DNA from: Marinobacter lipolyticus SM19
GTDB taxonomy: Bacteria; Pseudomonadota; Gammaproteobacteria; Pseudomonadales; Oleiphilaceae
Direction: 5' to 3'
Assembly: GCF_000397065.2 (NCBI RefSeq)
Contig: NZ_KE007317.1
Span: 562,969 to 626,968, forward strand
DNA length: 64,000 bases
Shown here: positions 1 to 10,503 of the stretch, in pieces
Position numbering within the stretch: position 1 is the first letter of the stretch
How the letters are laid out: each line of letters starts with the position of its first letter
Program-made: the position numbers and the translations under genes
Notes under the pieces: generated by a model
The model's input: the letters and a program-made list of their open reading frames with translations, nothing else
Databases searched by the model: none
Told to the model about the DNA's origin: nothing

Positions 1-1493
<1,493 letters not shown>

Positions 1494-1537
1494 CTACGCC
1501 CGGCATGGCGCGGCAAAGCAAAAACCTTAATCGACCT

Positions 1538-1566
1538 ATTATAAATGGGCTCGGGTGGACAGTAAA
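1538..1566 (-). promoter_or_regulatory. sigma70-type promoter for guaB
   Basis: Read on the minus strand, TTTACT (1566–1561) and a perfect TATAAT (1543–1538) are separated by 17 bp. Transcription would start near 1531 and give a leader of about 80 nt before the guaB ATG. The motif is seen in the sequence; activity is inferred. Confidence 0.6.
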
Positions 1567-1666
1567 CCGGCGTTATTTGAACCTTGGATTGCATCTTTTT
1601 GAAATTCCGCTATTTTTGCCCTTCAATTTTTCGGCTATTGCGTATGTTTAAACAGGGAGTCACACG

Positions 1667-3034
1667 TTGAATACCCCCGTTCAGGATTCCCGTCCCCGGG
1701 CATTGAGTGTCAGCGAACTGAATCACCAGGCCAAACACCTGCTGGAAACCAGCTTCATGCAAGTTTGGGTGGAAGGTGAACTGTCCGGATTTTCACGCCC
1801 GTCGTCCGGCCACTGGTATTTTTCTCTGAAGGATCGCAAGTGCCAGGTCCGGTGCGCAATGTTCAGAGGTTTCAATCAGCGCATCCGTGAGTTGCCCAAG
1901 GAAGGTGACCAGATAAGAATTCGTGGCAAAGTCACACTGTATGAAAACCGGGGTGACTTCCAGATTATCGTCGAACACCTTGAACCCGCCGGTCTGGGGG
2001 CGCTCCAGCAGGCGTTCGAGGAGCTCAAGAGAAAGCTGCAACTTGAGGGGCTGTTCGACGTTGCCCGCAAGAAAACACTGCCCCCGATCCCTCACCACAT
2101 TGGCGTGGTTACCTCACCAACCGGTGCTGCGATCCACGACATCCTGACCGTGCTGGCACGTCGATGCCCAGCGATACCGGTGACCCTTTATCCCACAGCC
2201 GTCCAGGGCAAGGCGGCCACTGCTGACATTGTCCGCGCCATTGAGCGGGCTCAATCCCATGGGGTGGCCGACGTACTTGTTATCGGTCGCGGTGGTGGTT
2301 CCCTTGAAGATCTGTGGTGCTTCAATGAAGAGGCCGTCGCCCGGGCCATCGCCAGTTGCAGCATCCCGACAGTCAGCGCGGTTGGCCACGAGGTCGACGT
2401 GACCATCGCGGATTTCGTTGCCGATCTCAGGGCTCCTACGCCATCCGCCGCAGCGGAGAAAATCTCCCCGGACCAGAGGGAATGGGTAAGACAGGTAGAC
2501 GAGAAAGCGATCCGCCTTGCCAATGCCGTGCGACGAACCCTGCAGCGTATGGAAACACAGATGCTGCACCTGGCAGCACGGCTCAGAGATCCACGACGCG
2601 AACTTATGGATAAGGCCCAGCGCATGGATGAGCTCGATATGCGCCTGGGTAAAGCCATAACAAACGCTCTGGAGCAGCGCAGCCTGCGTGCAGATCATTT
2701 GAAGCAACGGCTGCTGACGCAATCCCCCGGGCGCCAGCTGGACCTCGCCCAGGATAGCCTGCAGCGCCTCAAGGACAGACGGGACAAGGCTATTCGACTG
2801 CGCCTGGATCGCAACCACGACAGGCTCAGCCATACCAGCCAGACACTGCATGTGGTCAGCCCACTGGCCACACTTGGAAGGGGCTACGCCATTACCCGAC
2901 GGGAGAGCGATGGCGCCATTATCCGGGATGCCAACGAAGTCGCTACCGGCGACGTCATCAATACACGCCTCGCCAAGGGAGATCTCACCGCCACCGTCAC
3001 AGAGGTTCACCCCTCCAAGGAACAGCCCGACTAA
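1667..3034 (+). CDS. xseA: Exodeoxyribonuclease VII large subunit
   Basis: Large subunit of exonuclease VII, which degrades single-stranded DNA from both ends together with the small subunit XseB, in mismatch repair and clean-up of excess ssDNA. It has 455 residues, matching the family (about 450). The start is TTG at 1667, preceded by GGGAG at 1655–1659. The N-terminal OB-fold nucleic-acid domain (about residues 10–110) is followed by the catalytic domain with VVTSPTGAAIHDI, VIGRGGGSLEDLW and SAVGHEVDVTIADFVADLRA, then a long charged, probably coiled-coil region (about 260–390). The gene stands alone in divergent orientation to guaB, a neighbourhood common in gammaproteobacteria; xseB is not in the window. 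Confidence 0.97.
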   Translation: MNTPVQDSRPRALSVSELNHQAKHLLETSFMQVWVEGELSGFSRPSSGHWYFSLKDRKCQVRCAMFRGFNQRIRELPKEGDQIRIRGKVTLYENRGDFQIIVEHLEPAGLGALQQAFEELKRKLQLEGLFDVARKKTLPPIPHHIGVVTSPTGAAIHDILTVLARRCPAIPVTLYPTAVQGKAATADIVRAIERAQSHGVADVLVIGRGGGSLEDLWCFNEEAVARAIASCSIPTVSAVGHEVDVTIADFVADLRAPTPSAAAEKISPDQREWVRQVDEKAIRLANAVRRTLQRMETQMLHLAARLRDPRRELMDKAQRMDELDMRLGKAITNALEQRSLRADHLKQRLLTQSPGRQLDLAQDSLQRLKDRRDKAIRLRLDRNHDRLSHTSQTLHVVSPLATLGRGYAITRRESDGAIIRDANEVATGDVINTRLAKGDLTATVTEVHPSKEQPD

Positions 3035-3122
3035 GCCTATGGTCTAGTAGTCCTTCCCATCAAAGCGCCTACAGTTGTCGTTAACATCACTAAAACAACA
3101 ACAGGATCATGAGGTAGATGGA

Positions 3123-4997
3123 ATGGACTACAACTCTGAATTCAGGCGCTCGATCGACAGGCCTGACGAGTTCTGGCGAGAACAGGCAGCGAATATTGAC
3201 TGGTTCAAATCGCCCGACACCATCTGGCAGGCAACCGACAATGGCCATGGCGAGTGGTTTCCCGATGGCGAGCTCAACTCCTGCGATGTCGCGCTTGACG
3301 CCAACATCCGTGCAGGCCGCGGAGATCAGACTGCCCTCATCTACGATTCGCCCGTAACCAACTCTCAGAAATCCTACACCTATAACGAGCTGACCGCCGA
3401 AGTCGCCAAGTTCGCCGGGGCACTGAGAGACCGGGGAATTTCCAAGGGTGACCGCGTTATCATTTACATGCCGATGATTCCGGAAGCGGTTGTCGCGATG
3501 CTTGGTTGCGCCCGAATCGGGGCCATACACTCCGTGGTATTCGGTGGGTTTGCTGCCCACGAACTGGCGGTACGCATTGATGACGCCCAACCCAAAGCTA
3601 TCATTACCGCCTCTTGCGGCATTGAAGTAACGAAAGTCATCGAATACAAACCGTTGGTGGACAAAGCCATCGATCAGGCCAGCCATAAACCGGAATTCTG
3701 CATTCTGTATCAACGCCCCCAGGTAACCGCACAGCTGCAGGAAGGACGGGATTATGACTGGTCAGAACTGACAACCAACGCGCGGCCGGTAGAACCGGTC
3801 CCGGTCAAATCCACAGATCCGCTCTACATCCTTTACACTTCAGGCACCACAGGCAAACCCAAGGGTGTGGTGAGAGACAACGGCGGCCACGCAGTCGCAC
3901 TCCGCTATAGCATGAAACTGGTTTACGACGCCAAACCCGGCGATGTTTACTGGGCCGCATCAGACGTGGGCTGGGTCGTTGGGCACAGCTACATCGTCTA
4001 TGCCCCCCTGTTCGCCGGCTGCACTACCATTCTTTACGAGGGCAAACCGGTCAAGACTCCGGATGCGGGGGCGTTCTGGCGCGTGGTTCAGGACCATAAA
4101 GTCAACATGCTGTTTACTGCGCCAACGGCCTTCCGCGCTGTGCGCAAGGAAGACCCGGAAGCAGACCACCTCACGCGATACGATATCAGCTCCCTGAAAA
4201 GGCTGTTCCTGGCTGGCGAACGCCTGGACCCTGCGACCTACGAGTGGCTGCGGGAACAGACCGGCTTGCCAGTACTGGATCACTGGTGGCAGACCGAAAC
4301 CGGCTGGGCCATTTGCTGCAACCCGGTCGGCATCGAGATGATGGCCACCAAACCCGGCTCCGCCACGGTTCCTTCCCCCGGCTTCAATGTCCAGGTGGTG
4401 GACATGGAGGGCAACCAGGTGCCAGCGGAAGAGCAGGGACAGATCGCCGTCAAACTCCCATTGCCCCCCGGCTGCATGATGACTGTTTGGGGCGACGACG
4501 AGCGCTTCCGCAAAACCTATCTCGACCCAATCAAAGGCTTCTACAGCTCGGGAGACGGCGGCTTCATTGATGATGATGGCTACGTGTTTGTCATGGGCCG
4601 GACCGATGACGTCATTAACGTCGCTGGCCATCGCCTGTCAACCGGGGAAATGGAGGAAGTAGTCGCCTCCCACCCTGCCATCGCCGAGTGTTGTGTGGTT
4701 GGCGCCCAGGATGAAATGAAAGGTCAGATCCCCGTGGGCCTGGTTCTCATCAAAGATGGGGCGACCATTGACCACGATGAGCTGGAGGAGGAGTTGGTGG
4801 ATATGGTGCGCGAAAAAATTGGAGCCATCGCCTGCTTCCGGCGCGCCATGGTTGTTGAGCGTCTGCCGAAAACCCGTTCCGGAAAAATACTCCGACGGGT
4901 TATCCGTCAGATAGCGGACGGCGAAGACTACTCGGTTCCGAGTACCATTGATGACCCGGCAATTCTGGAGGAAATCCGACAACATTTCCGGAACTGA
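3123..4997 (+). CDS. prpE: Propionyl-CoA synthetase (acyl-CoA synthetase, AMP-forming)
   Basis: Activates propionate, and probably acetate less well, to the CoA thioester through an acyl-AMP intermediate. The protein has 624 residues. I chose the ATG at 3123 (MDYNSEFRRSID) because GAGG at 3111–3114 lies 8 bp upstream and PrpE proteins start this way; an in-frame TTG at 3075 would add 16 residues. The AMP-binding motif YTSGTTGKPKGV is followed by RDNGGH, which is more typical of PrpE than of acetyl-CoA synthetase. The aromatic motif HWWQTETGW and the C-terminal catalytic-lysine motif LPKTRSGKILRR, usually a target of lysine acetylation, are intact. No prpBCD genes are adjacent, so it may serve general propionate or short-chain salvage. 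Acetyl-CoA synthetase is the main alternative call. Confidence 0.85.
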   Translation: MDYNSEFRRSIDRPDEFWREQAANIDWFKSPDTIWQATDNGHGEWFPDGELNSCDVALDANIRAGRGDQTALIYDSPVTNSQKSYTYNELTAEVAKFAGALRDRGISKGDRVIIYMPMIPEAVVAMLGCARIGAIHSVVFGGFAAHELAVRIDDAQPKAIITASCGIEVTKVIEYKPLVDKAIDQASHKPEFCILYQRPQVTAQLQEGRDYDWSELTTNARPVEPVPVKSTDPLYILYTSGTTGKPKGVVRDNGGHAVALRYSMKLVYDAKPGDVYWAASDVGWVVGHSYIVYAPLFAGCTTILYEGKPVKTPDAGAFWRVVQDHKVNMLFTAPTAFRAVRKEDPEADHLTRYDISSLKRLFLAGERLDPATYEWLREQTGLPVLDHWWQTETGWAICCNPVGIEMMATKPGSATVPSPGFNVQVVDMEGNQVPAEEQGQIAVKLPLPPGCMMTVWGDDERFRKTYLDPIKGFYSSGDGGFIDDDGYVFVMGRTDDVINVAGHRLSTGEMEEVVASHPAIAECCVVGAQDEMKGQIPVGLVLIKDGATIDHDELEEELVDMVREKIGAIACFRRAMVVERLPKTRSGKILRRVIRQIADGEDYSVPSTIDDPAILEEIRQHFRN

Positions 4998-5018
4998 ACC
5001 AACACCAGCGGCAACCGA

Positions 5019-5055
5019 CTGAATATCCAGGCCCTGTATAGGCCGGGATATTCAG
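5019..5055. repeat. Inverted repeat / hairpin downstream of prpE
   Basis: CTGAATATCC (5019–5028) pairs exactly with GGATATTCAG (5046–5055), and an inner GGCC pairs with GGCC across one A·G mismatch, leaving a 7-nt loop. There is no T-run after either arm, so it is not a textbook Rho-independent terminator; it may stabilise the prpE 3' end or stop transcription with help. Confidence 0.6.
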
Positions 5056-5122
5056 TGACGATTTCGTGACAAGCCGTTGTTTTTTCTGCCTTAAAAACCT
5101 GAATAAAAGTCATCAAAAAGCG

Positions 5123-5150
5123 TTGACGACCCCGAAAGTCGGTCTATACT
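5123..5150 (+). promoter_or_regulatory. sigma70-type promoter for the cold-shock gene
   Basis: TTGACG (5123–5128) and TATACT (5145–5150) are separated by 16 bp. A start near 5157 would give a leader of about 160 nt, like the temperature-responsive leaders of cspA-family mRNAs. Confidence 0.65.
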
Positions 5151-5318
5151 GAAATTGCTGTGAAAATACAGCGGTATTTGGTGAAAGTGCTCCAACGTCC
5201 TGCCGCAGTGCTCTTCGTTGTCCCTTCCTCAGTACGCTCGGATTTCTCAGCATCGGTTTAACTCCAGAAAAACCGAAGGTCCCGTGAGGGCAAAATTTCA
5301 GGAATACAGGAAAGATCA

Positions 5319-5528
5319 ATGTCTGATACAAAAACCGGCCACGTGAAGTGGTTTAACGAGTCCAAGGGCTTTGGCTTCATCGCTCAGGATGGTGGCAGTG
5401 ACGTGTTCGTTCACTACAGTGCAATCAATGCCAGCGGTTTCCGCACCCTGACCGAAGGTCAGCAGGTGCAGTTCACCGTAACACAGGGTCCGAAAGGTCC
5501 TCAGGCGGAAAACGTAACCCCGGTCTGA
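5319..5528 (+). CDS. Cold-shock protein (CspA family)
   Basis: Small single-stranded nucleic-acid binding protein of 69 residues, acting as an RNA chaperone. The single cold-shock domain carries both RNA-binding motifs, KGFGFI and VFVHYSAI, and the typical end [16 protein letters not shown] at 5308–5314 precedes the ATG. It is a one-gene unit with a strong promoter, a long 5' leader and a terminator shared with leuA. The long leader suggests post-transcriptional control by temperature, as known for cspA; I cannot tell whether this copy is cold-inducible. Confidence 0.95.
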   Translation: MSDTKTGHVKWFNESKGFGFIAQDGGSDVFVHYSAINASGFRTLTEGQQVQFTVTQGPKGPQAENVTPV

Positions 5529-5580
5529 GGTTACGCGACCGCCTTGCCCCTCACGGGCAATGGCAATGACCAAGCAGTTT

Positions 5581-5606
5581 AAAAAGCCGGCGTGTGCCGG
5601 CTTTTT
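5581..5606. terminator. Bidirectional Rho-independent terminator between csp and leuA
   Basis: AAAAAGCCGGC (5581–5591), loop GTGT, and GCCGGCTTTTT (5596–5606) form an 11-bp stem. A run of T follows on the plus strand and the A-run gives a T-run on the minus strand, so it can end both the cold-shock gene and leuA. Confidence 0.9.
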
Positions 5607-5622
5607 ATTGCCTGGAACCTGT

Positions 5623-7323
5623 TCAGGCTCCGGCAGATTCCATGGACACCACCACTGCGTCAGTGTTCGCCGATGCATCGACGACCTGAGCAACCGCCGA
5701 GAACAGGGCCTGAAGAGTCGCAGACGTCGTATCCTCCGCCAGTGCCGCGGCACTGCAATGGGCTCCGTTGGCAGTCAGACGGATACAGGCCAATGCATTG
5801 GCATTGGTGCCCTCACCCAAAGCAAACTCATCGTAAGCCTCAACGGCAATTTTCACTCCGTACCGATCTTCGAGGGCAGCGGACACCGCTTCTACAGCGC
5901 CGAGACCACGACCTTCCAGACGAATCTGGTGATCGCTCTGCCCCATACTGACCAGGGCCATCACACCGTCCTCGTCGCGGTGCAGATCGTATGACGTTAA
6001 CGCCCATGCCTCGTGGACTTTCAGGTATCGCTCTTCAAACAGGCGATGAATGGTCAGGGAATCAATTTCGCCGCCGTTGACCTCCGCCTCACTCTGTACC
6101 ACTTTACTGAATTCGATCTGCAACCAGCGTGGCAGAGTAATCTTGTAATCACGCTCCAACACGTAGGCCACGCCCCCTTTACCGGACTGGCTGTTGATAC
6201 GAACCACCTCTTCGTACCGGCGGCCAAGATCCCGGGGATCGATGGGCAGGTAGGCAACATTCCAGACATCTCCGTCCTTGCGCCTGGAGAGACACTTGCG
6301 AATGGCATCCTGATGACTGCCGGAGAAAGCCGTGAAGACCAACTCACCCGCATAGGGATGACGTGGGTGGGTCGAGAGTCCGGTACAGGCCTCAACCACC
6401 TCGGTAATCTCGGCCATACAGGACAAATCCAGTGTCGGATCGATCCCCTGGGAATAAAGGTTCATAGCCATAGTGACCAGATCCATATTCCCGGTGCGCT
6501 CGCCATTCCCCATCAGGGTACCTTCCACCCGATCAGCGCCGGCCATAACCGCCAACTCCGCGGCCGCAACCGCACACCCACGGTCATTGTGGGTATGAAC
6601 ACTGATACTGATATGCTCACGGTAGCGGACCTGATCGCAAATCCACTCAATCTGGTCGGCAAATACGTTCGGTGTCGCCATCTCCACAGTAGCCGGCAAA
6701 TTGATGATAACCGGCTGGCCCTGGTCTGGACGCCATACGTCGTTTACGGCATCGATCACTTCAGCAGCAAATTCCAGTTCGGTTCCGGTGAAGCTCTCCG
6801 GGGAGTACTGGAAGCTCCATTCCGTTTCAGGGTGGCGCGCAGCAATTTCCTTGACCAGGCGGGCGCCGTTAACCGCGATATCCCGAATACCATCGCGGTC
6901 GAGACCGAAGACCTGCTCACGCTGAACAGTGGAGGTGGAGTTGTAAACATGGACGATCGCCTGCTTCGCGCCCTGCAATGCTTCGTAGGTACGCTCAATG
7001 AGCTCCGGGCGCGCCTGGGTCAGTACCTGGATTTTCACATCCGCTGGAATGCGATCCTCCTCAATCAACTTGCGGCAAAAATCAAAATCCGGCTGACTTG
7101 CGGCCGGGAAACCGATTTCAATTTCCTTGAAGCCCAGTTTTACCAGCAAATCGAACAGCCGTTGCTTCTGGGCAACAGACATGGGCTTGACCAGCGCCTG
7201 GTTACCATCACGAAGGTCCACCGCACACCAGGTCGGCGCTTTTTCAATCACACGATCCGGCCAGCGACGATCTTTCTTGGCAACCGGCGTAAAAGCAACA
7301 TACTTGCGATGATCAAATGCCAT
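5623..7323 (-). CDS. leuA: 2-isopropylmalate synthase (long form)
   Basis: Condenses acetyl-CoA with 2-ketoisovalerate, the first committed step of leucine synthesis, in the cytosol. At 566 residues it belongs to the longer LeuA type 2 group rather than the E. coli type of about 520. The TIM barrel carries DLRDGNQAL (residues 36–44) and the metal-binding HTHND motif; the C-terminal about 140 residues form the LeuA dimer domain, where leucine normally binds for feedback inhibition. AAGGAA lies upstream of the ATG at 7323. It stands alone, not with leuBCD, and is divergent from an Lrp-type regulator with 145 bp between them. A large open frame on the opposite strand is only a shadow of its codon bias. 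Confidence 0.96.
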   Translation of the reverse strand: MAFDHRKYVAFTPVAKKDRRWPDRVIEKAPTWCAVDLRDGNQALVKPMSVAQKQRLFDLLVKLGFKEIEIGFPAASQPDFDFCRKLIEEDRIPADVKIQVLTQARPELIERTYEALQGAKQAIVHVYNSTSTVQREQVFGLDRDGIRDIAVNGARLVKEIAARHPETEWSFQYSPESFTGTELEFAAEVIDAVNDVWRPDQGQPVIINLPATVEMATPNVFADQIEWICDQVRYREHISISVHTHNDRGCAVAAAELAVMAGADRVEGTLMGNGERTGNMDLVTMAMNLYSQGIDPTLDLSCMAEITEVVEACTGLSTHPRHPYAGELVFTAFSGSHQDAIRKCLSRRKDGDVWNVAYLPIDPRDLGRRYEEVVRINSQSGKGGVAYVLERDYKITLPRWLQIEFSKVVQSEAEVNGGEIDSLTIHRLFEERYLKVHEAWALTSYDLHRDEDGVMALVSMGQSDHQIRLEGRGLGAVEAVSAALEDRYGVKIAVEAYDEFALGEGTNANALACIRLTANGAHCSAAALAEDTTSATLQALFSAVAQVVDASANTDAVVVSMESAGA

Positions 7324-7377
7324 GACGTCTATTCCTTGCGCTTCTCAGGGACAATCTATGTATGGTGGACAGAATAA

Positions 7378-7389
7378 CCGGAATTCCGG
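7378..7389. repeat. 12-bp perfect palindrome in the leuA–lrp intergenic region
   Basis: CCGGAATTCCGG reads the same on both strands and sits 54 bp before leuA and 79 bp before the regulator gene. It could be an operator for the adjacent Lrp-family protein, but these proteins bind degenerate sites, so the role is a guess. Confidence 0.35.
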
Positions 7390-7468
7390 GACAAATGATT
7401 GCTATTTTTCATCTTTAATCTAGTATTTTGGTGTTTTCTGCCCATACAAATACAAAGGACGCAATATT

Positions 7469-7966
7469 GTGCCAACAACATCGGAAAACCTCATCAAAAT
7501 CGACAAAACCGATCGCCGGATACTGGAACAGTTGCAGCAGGACGGCTCTCTTACCAACCAGGAACTCGCAGACAAAGTAGGATTATCCCCCTCCCCCTGT
7601 CTGCGACGGGTCAGAGCCATGGAGGACGCTGGCGTGATCGTGCGGAAGGTGACCATCCTGGACCATAAAAAGCTGGGGTTATCACTGACCGCCATAATAC
7701 TGATCGGCATGGATCGCCACACGCCTGAACGTTTTGCAGCATTCGAGGAGCAAGTGGCGGAATATCCGGAAGTTCAGGAGTGCTATCTGATCACCGGCCA
7801 AGATGCGGACTATATGCTGAAGGTTGTGGTGCCGGATATGGATCACTACCACCACTTTCTTCTCAATCGCATTACCCGCATTCAGGGGGTCAGTGGCGTC
7901 CATTCCAGCTTTGTTCTGCGCCGGGTGATCGACAGCACGGCGCTGCCCCTTGGCTATTTATCCTGA
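7469..7966 (+). CDS. Lrp/AsnC family transcriptional regulator
   Basis: 165-residue DNA-binding regulator of the leucine-responsive family. The start is GTG at 7469 with AAAGGACG at 7454–7461 as ribosome binding site. The N-terminal winged helix-turn-helix begins with DKTDRRILEQLQQDG and has SLTNQELADKVGLS and PCLRRVRAME; the C-terminal RAM/AsnC ligand domain contains VQECYLITGQDADYMLKV. It resembles BkdR and other local Lrp paralogues as much as global Lrp. Its divergent placement to leuA suggests it may respond to branched-chain amino acids and control leuA or itself; this is inference from position only. Confidence 0.9.
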   Translation: MPTTSENLIKIDKTDRRILEQLQQDGSLTNQELADKVGLSPSPCLRRVRAMEDAGVIVRKVTILDHKKLGLSLTAIILIGMDRHTPERFAAFEEQVAEYPEVQECYLITGQDADYMLKVVVPDMDHYHHFLLNRITRIQGVSGVHSSFVLRRVIDSTALPLGYLS

Positions 7967-7973
7967 TACGAGG

Positions 7974-8606
7974 TCATTTTTCACAAATGAGTTCCCGCAA
8001 ATAGGCTCTCACCATACATTTGAGTTCGGAAACCAGGCGTCGTGCCTCATCCTCTGGCAATGTCGCCGCCAGTCTCAAAACAGACCCGGCGGACCGGGGC
8101 ACCATCAGGCAGGCATTCCAGCGTCGGTCATCGGGAACGTGAGGGTATTCTTCACTCAAGCGGGCGTCCAGATCCTTGGCGTTATTGTAGAGTTCCCGGA
8201 GATCCAGCTCGCGCAATTCCGGCATGGCCTCGACGCCACTCCAGATCGCCGAGTAAGCCGGTTCTGTCCTGTAAAACTCATAAAAAAGATCAATCAATAC
8301 ATCGACAGCATCCACCATGCTGACCTCACCCAACCGCTCCCGCAATGCGGTTTCCATGCTTTCAACATGGCGTTCTGCAATCGCTTTTACGATAGCGACC
8401 TTGTTGGGAAAATAACGGTACAGGGAGGCCAGCGACATATCGGATTGCCGCGCAATGGCTGACATGCTGGTACTATCCACACCGACCTCGTGGAAGATGG
8501 CAGCAGCATGTTCAAGGATGGTGTTCACGCGCTCACGGCTGCGGGCCTGAACCGGTTTCCGGCGCGGGGTGACACTAACGGGTGCTTCTGTGTTGTCTGC
8601 GGTCAT
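7974..8606 (-). CDS. TetR/AcrR family transcriptional regulator
   Basis: 210-residue predicted repressor, ending 7 bp from the convergent Lrp-type gene. I use the ATG at 8606 (MTADNTEAPVSV); an upstream in-frame TTG at 8648 has little support. The TetR helix-turn-helix lies at about residues 25–75: RVNTILEHAAAIFHEVG, then STSMSAIARQSDMSLASLYRYFPNK, the family hallmark. The C-terminal ligand domain has no feature that reveals the inducer. It faces away from proS, and no transporter or enzyme lies next to it that would be an obvious target. Confidence 0.92.
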   Translation of the reverse strand: MTADNTEAPVSVTPRRKPVQARSRERVNTILEHAAAIFHEVGVDSTSMSAIARQSDMSLASLYRYFPNKVAIVKAIAERHVESMETALRERLGEVSMVDAVDVLIDLFYEFYRTEPAYSAIWSGVEAMPELRELDLRELYNNAKDLDARLSEEYPHVPDDRRWNACLMVPRSAGSVLRLAATLPEDEARRLVSELKCMVRAYLRELICEK

Positions 8607-8742
8607 ATAGCCACTCGATCTGTACCTTGTGTGACAGGCTCCGTACAATAACCATCACTTTACGACAAATAAAGGTCCGGACGTGCCATATCGGGCCTGT
8701 CCATTAGTCTAAGAACCTTCACAACCTCATACGGAAGACACA

Positions 8743-10476
8743 ATGCGAGCAAGCCGTTTCCTGATTGCTACCCAGAAAGAAACACCCGCGGATGCCGAAG
8801 TTATCAGTCACCAGTTGATGCTCCGGGCCGGTATGATCCGTAAACTTGCCTCGGGCCTTTACACCTGGCTGCCGATGGGTCTGCGTACCCTGCGCAAAGT
8901 TGAGCGCATCGTGCGGGAGGAAATGGACAAGAGTGGTGCCCAGGAAGTGTTAATGCCAGCAGTACAACCGGCAGAACTCTGGCAGGAATCCGGTCGTTGG
9001 GAACAATACGGCGGCGAACTGCTGAGGATGAATGATCGCCACGGTCGCGATTTCTGTTTCGGTCCGACCCATGAAGAGGTCATTACGGACGTGATTCGTA
9101 ACGAGCTGAAGAGCTACAAAGAGCTGCCCTCCAACTTTTACCAGATTCAGACCAAATTCCGTGACGAGCGTCGTCCGCGTTTCGGCGTCATGCGCGCCCG
9201 GGAATTCATCATGAAGGATGCCTACTCCTTCCATCTGAACGCAGAATCCCTGAACGAAACCTACCAGGTCATGCACCGCACCTATTGCGCTATTTTTGAT
9301 CGTCTCGGTCTCGACTACCGTCCGGTTCAGGCTGACTCCGGTGCCATCGGCGGCAGCGCTTCGCACGAATTTCATGTACTGGCGTCATCCGGCGAAGACG
9401 ACATTGTATTCAGCAGCGATAGTGACTACGCCGCAAACATCGAGAAAGCCGAAGCGGTTGCACCCGCTGGTGATCGCCCTGCACCATCGGAAGAGCTGAA
9501 AGAAGTATCAACACCGGATCAGCGTACGATCGACGCCCTTGCAGAATTCCTTGGTATTGACGCTACCCGCACCGTGAAAACCCTGCTGGTCAAAGCTGAA
9601 GAAGACGACAACGGCGACTCCGGCGTGGTGGCCCTGATACTCCGTGGTGATCACACCCTGAACGAGATCAAGGCCGAAAATCTGCCTGGTATCGCCTCGC
9701 CTTTGACCATGGCCACCGATGAAGAAATCGAGAAAGCAACGGGATGCAAGGCGGGGTCCATCGGCCCAGTAAAACTGCCAGTACCTGTGATCGTTGACCG
9801 GAGTGCAGCGCACCTGGCGGACTTCGTCTGTGGCGCCAACAAAGAAGGCTTCCATCTGACTGGCGTTAACTGGGGCCGTGATGCGGAGCTCGGCCGTATC
9901 GAGGACCTCCGTAATGTGGTCGAAGGAGACGCCAGCCCGGACGGCAAGGGCACCCTGGAAATCCGTCGCGGCATCGAAGTGGGCCACATTTTCAAGCTGG
10001 GCAACAAATACAGCACAGCAATGAATGCCACGGTGCTGGATGAGAATGGCAAAAGCGTGATTCTGGAGATGGGTTGCTATGGCATCGGCGTTTCCCGGAT
10101 TGTGGCTGCCTCCATCGAGCAGAACCACGACGACAAGGGCATTATCTGGCCCGACGCCATTGCCCCGTTCGAAGTTGCCGTGGTCACGCTGAACGCCCAC
10201 AAATCGCCAGCAGTAGCGGAAGCCGGAGAGAAACTTTACGATCAGCTCCGTCAGGCCGGTTTTGACGTCCTGCTGGACGACCGGAAAGAGCGTCCCGGAG
10301 TCAAGTTCGCCGATATGGAGCTGATCGGTATTCCCCACCGTTTTGTGGTGTCTGACCGCGGCATCGAGGCTGGCACCCTGGAATACAAGGGTCGTCGTGA
10401 CGCCGACAAACAGGACGTCACCCTGGATGAAGCCCTGCCTTTCCTGATTAACGCCTCGCCCCGAAAAGGGCTCTGA
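8743..10476 (+). CDS. proS: Prolyl-tRNA synthetase
   Basis: Charges tRNA-Pro with proline. At 577 residues it is the bacterial (type 1) form. It starts [19 protein letters not shown] after GGAAG. Class II motif 2 ([21 protein letters not shown]) and motif 3 ([12 protein letters not shown]) are intact, and the YbaK-like editing insertion (about residues 240–385), which clears mischarged Ala-tRNA-Pro, lies between them. The anticodon-binding domain forms the C-terminus. It is a single-gene unit here, converging on murB 27 bp downstream. Confidence 0.98.
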   Translation: MRASRFLIATQKETPADAEVISHQLMLRAGMIRKLASGLYTWLPMGLRTLRKVERIVREEMDKSGAQEVLMPAVQPAELWQESGRWEQYGGELLRMNDRHGRDFCFGPTHEEVITDVIRNELKSYKELPSNFYQIQTKFRDERRPRFGVMRAREFIMKDAYSFHLNAESLNETYQVMHRTYCAIFDRLGLDYRPVQADSGAIGGSASHEFHVLASSGEDDIVFSSDSDYAANIEKAEAVAPAGDRPAPSEELKEVSTPDQRTIDALAEFLGIDATRTVKTLLVKAEEDDNGDSGVVALILRGDHTLNEIKAENLPGIASPLTMATDEEIEKATGCKAGSIGPVKLPVPVIVDRSAAHLADFVCGANKEGFHLTGVNWGRDAELGRIEDLRNVVEGDASPDGKGTLEIRRGIEVGHIFKLGNKYSTAMNATVLDENGKSVILEMGCYGIGVSRIVAASIEQNHDDKGIIWPDAIAPFEVAVVTLNAHKSPAVAEAGEKLYDQLRQAGFDVLLDDRKERPGVKFADMELIGIPHRFVVSDRGIEAGTLEYKGRRDADKQDVTLDEALPFLINASPRKGL

Positions 10477-10503
10477 CACAGGTACCAGACAGGTGCATTG
10501 GGG

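Larger units (their letters stand above)
4998..5318. other. Intergenic region between prpE and the cold-shock gene
   Basis: This 321-bp gap holds no gene. It contains a strong inverted repeat just after prpE (5019–5055), a promoter (5123–5150) and about 160 nt of untranslated leader for the cold-shock gene. Within the leader, CTGTGAAAATACAG (5158–5171) and CGGTTT…AAACCG (5255–5276) could form small hairpins. Confidence 0.7.

Noticed and set aside
6013..7377. 454-codon open frame on the plus strand across leuA
   Set aside because: Antisense to an intact leuA; composition is that of a codon-bias shadow and no ribosome binding site fits.
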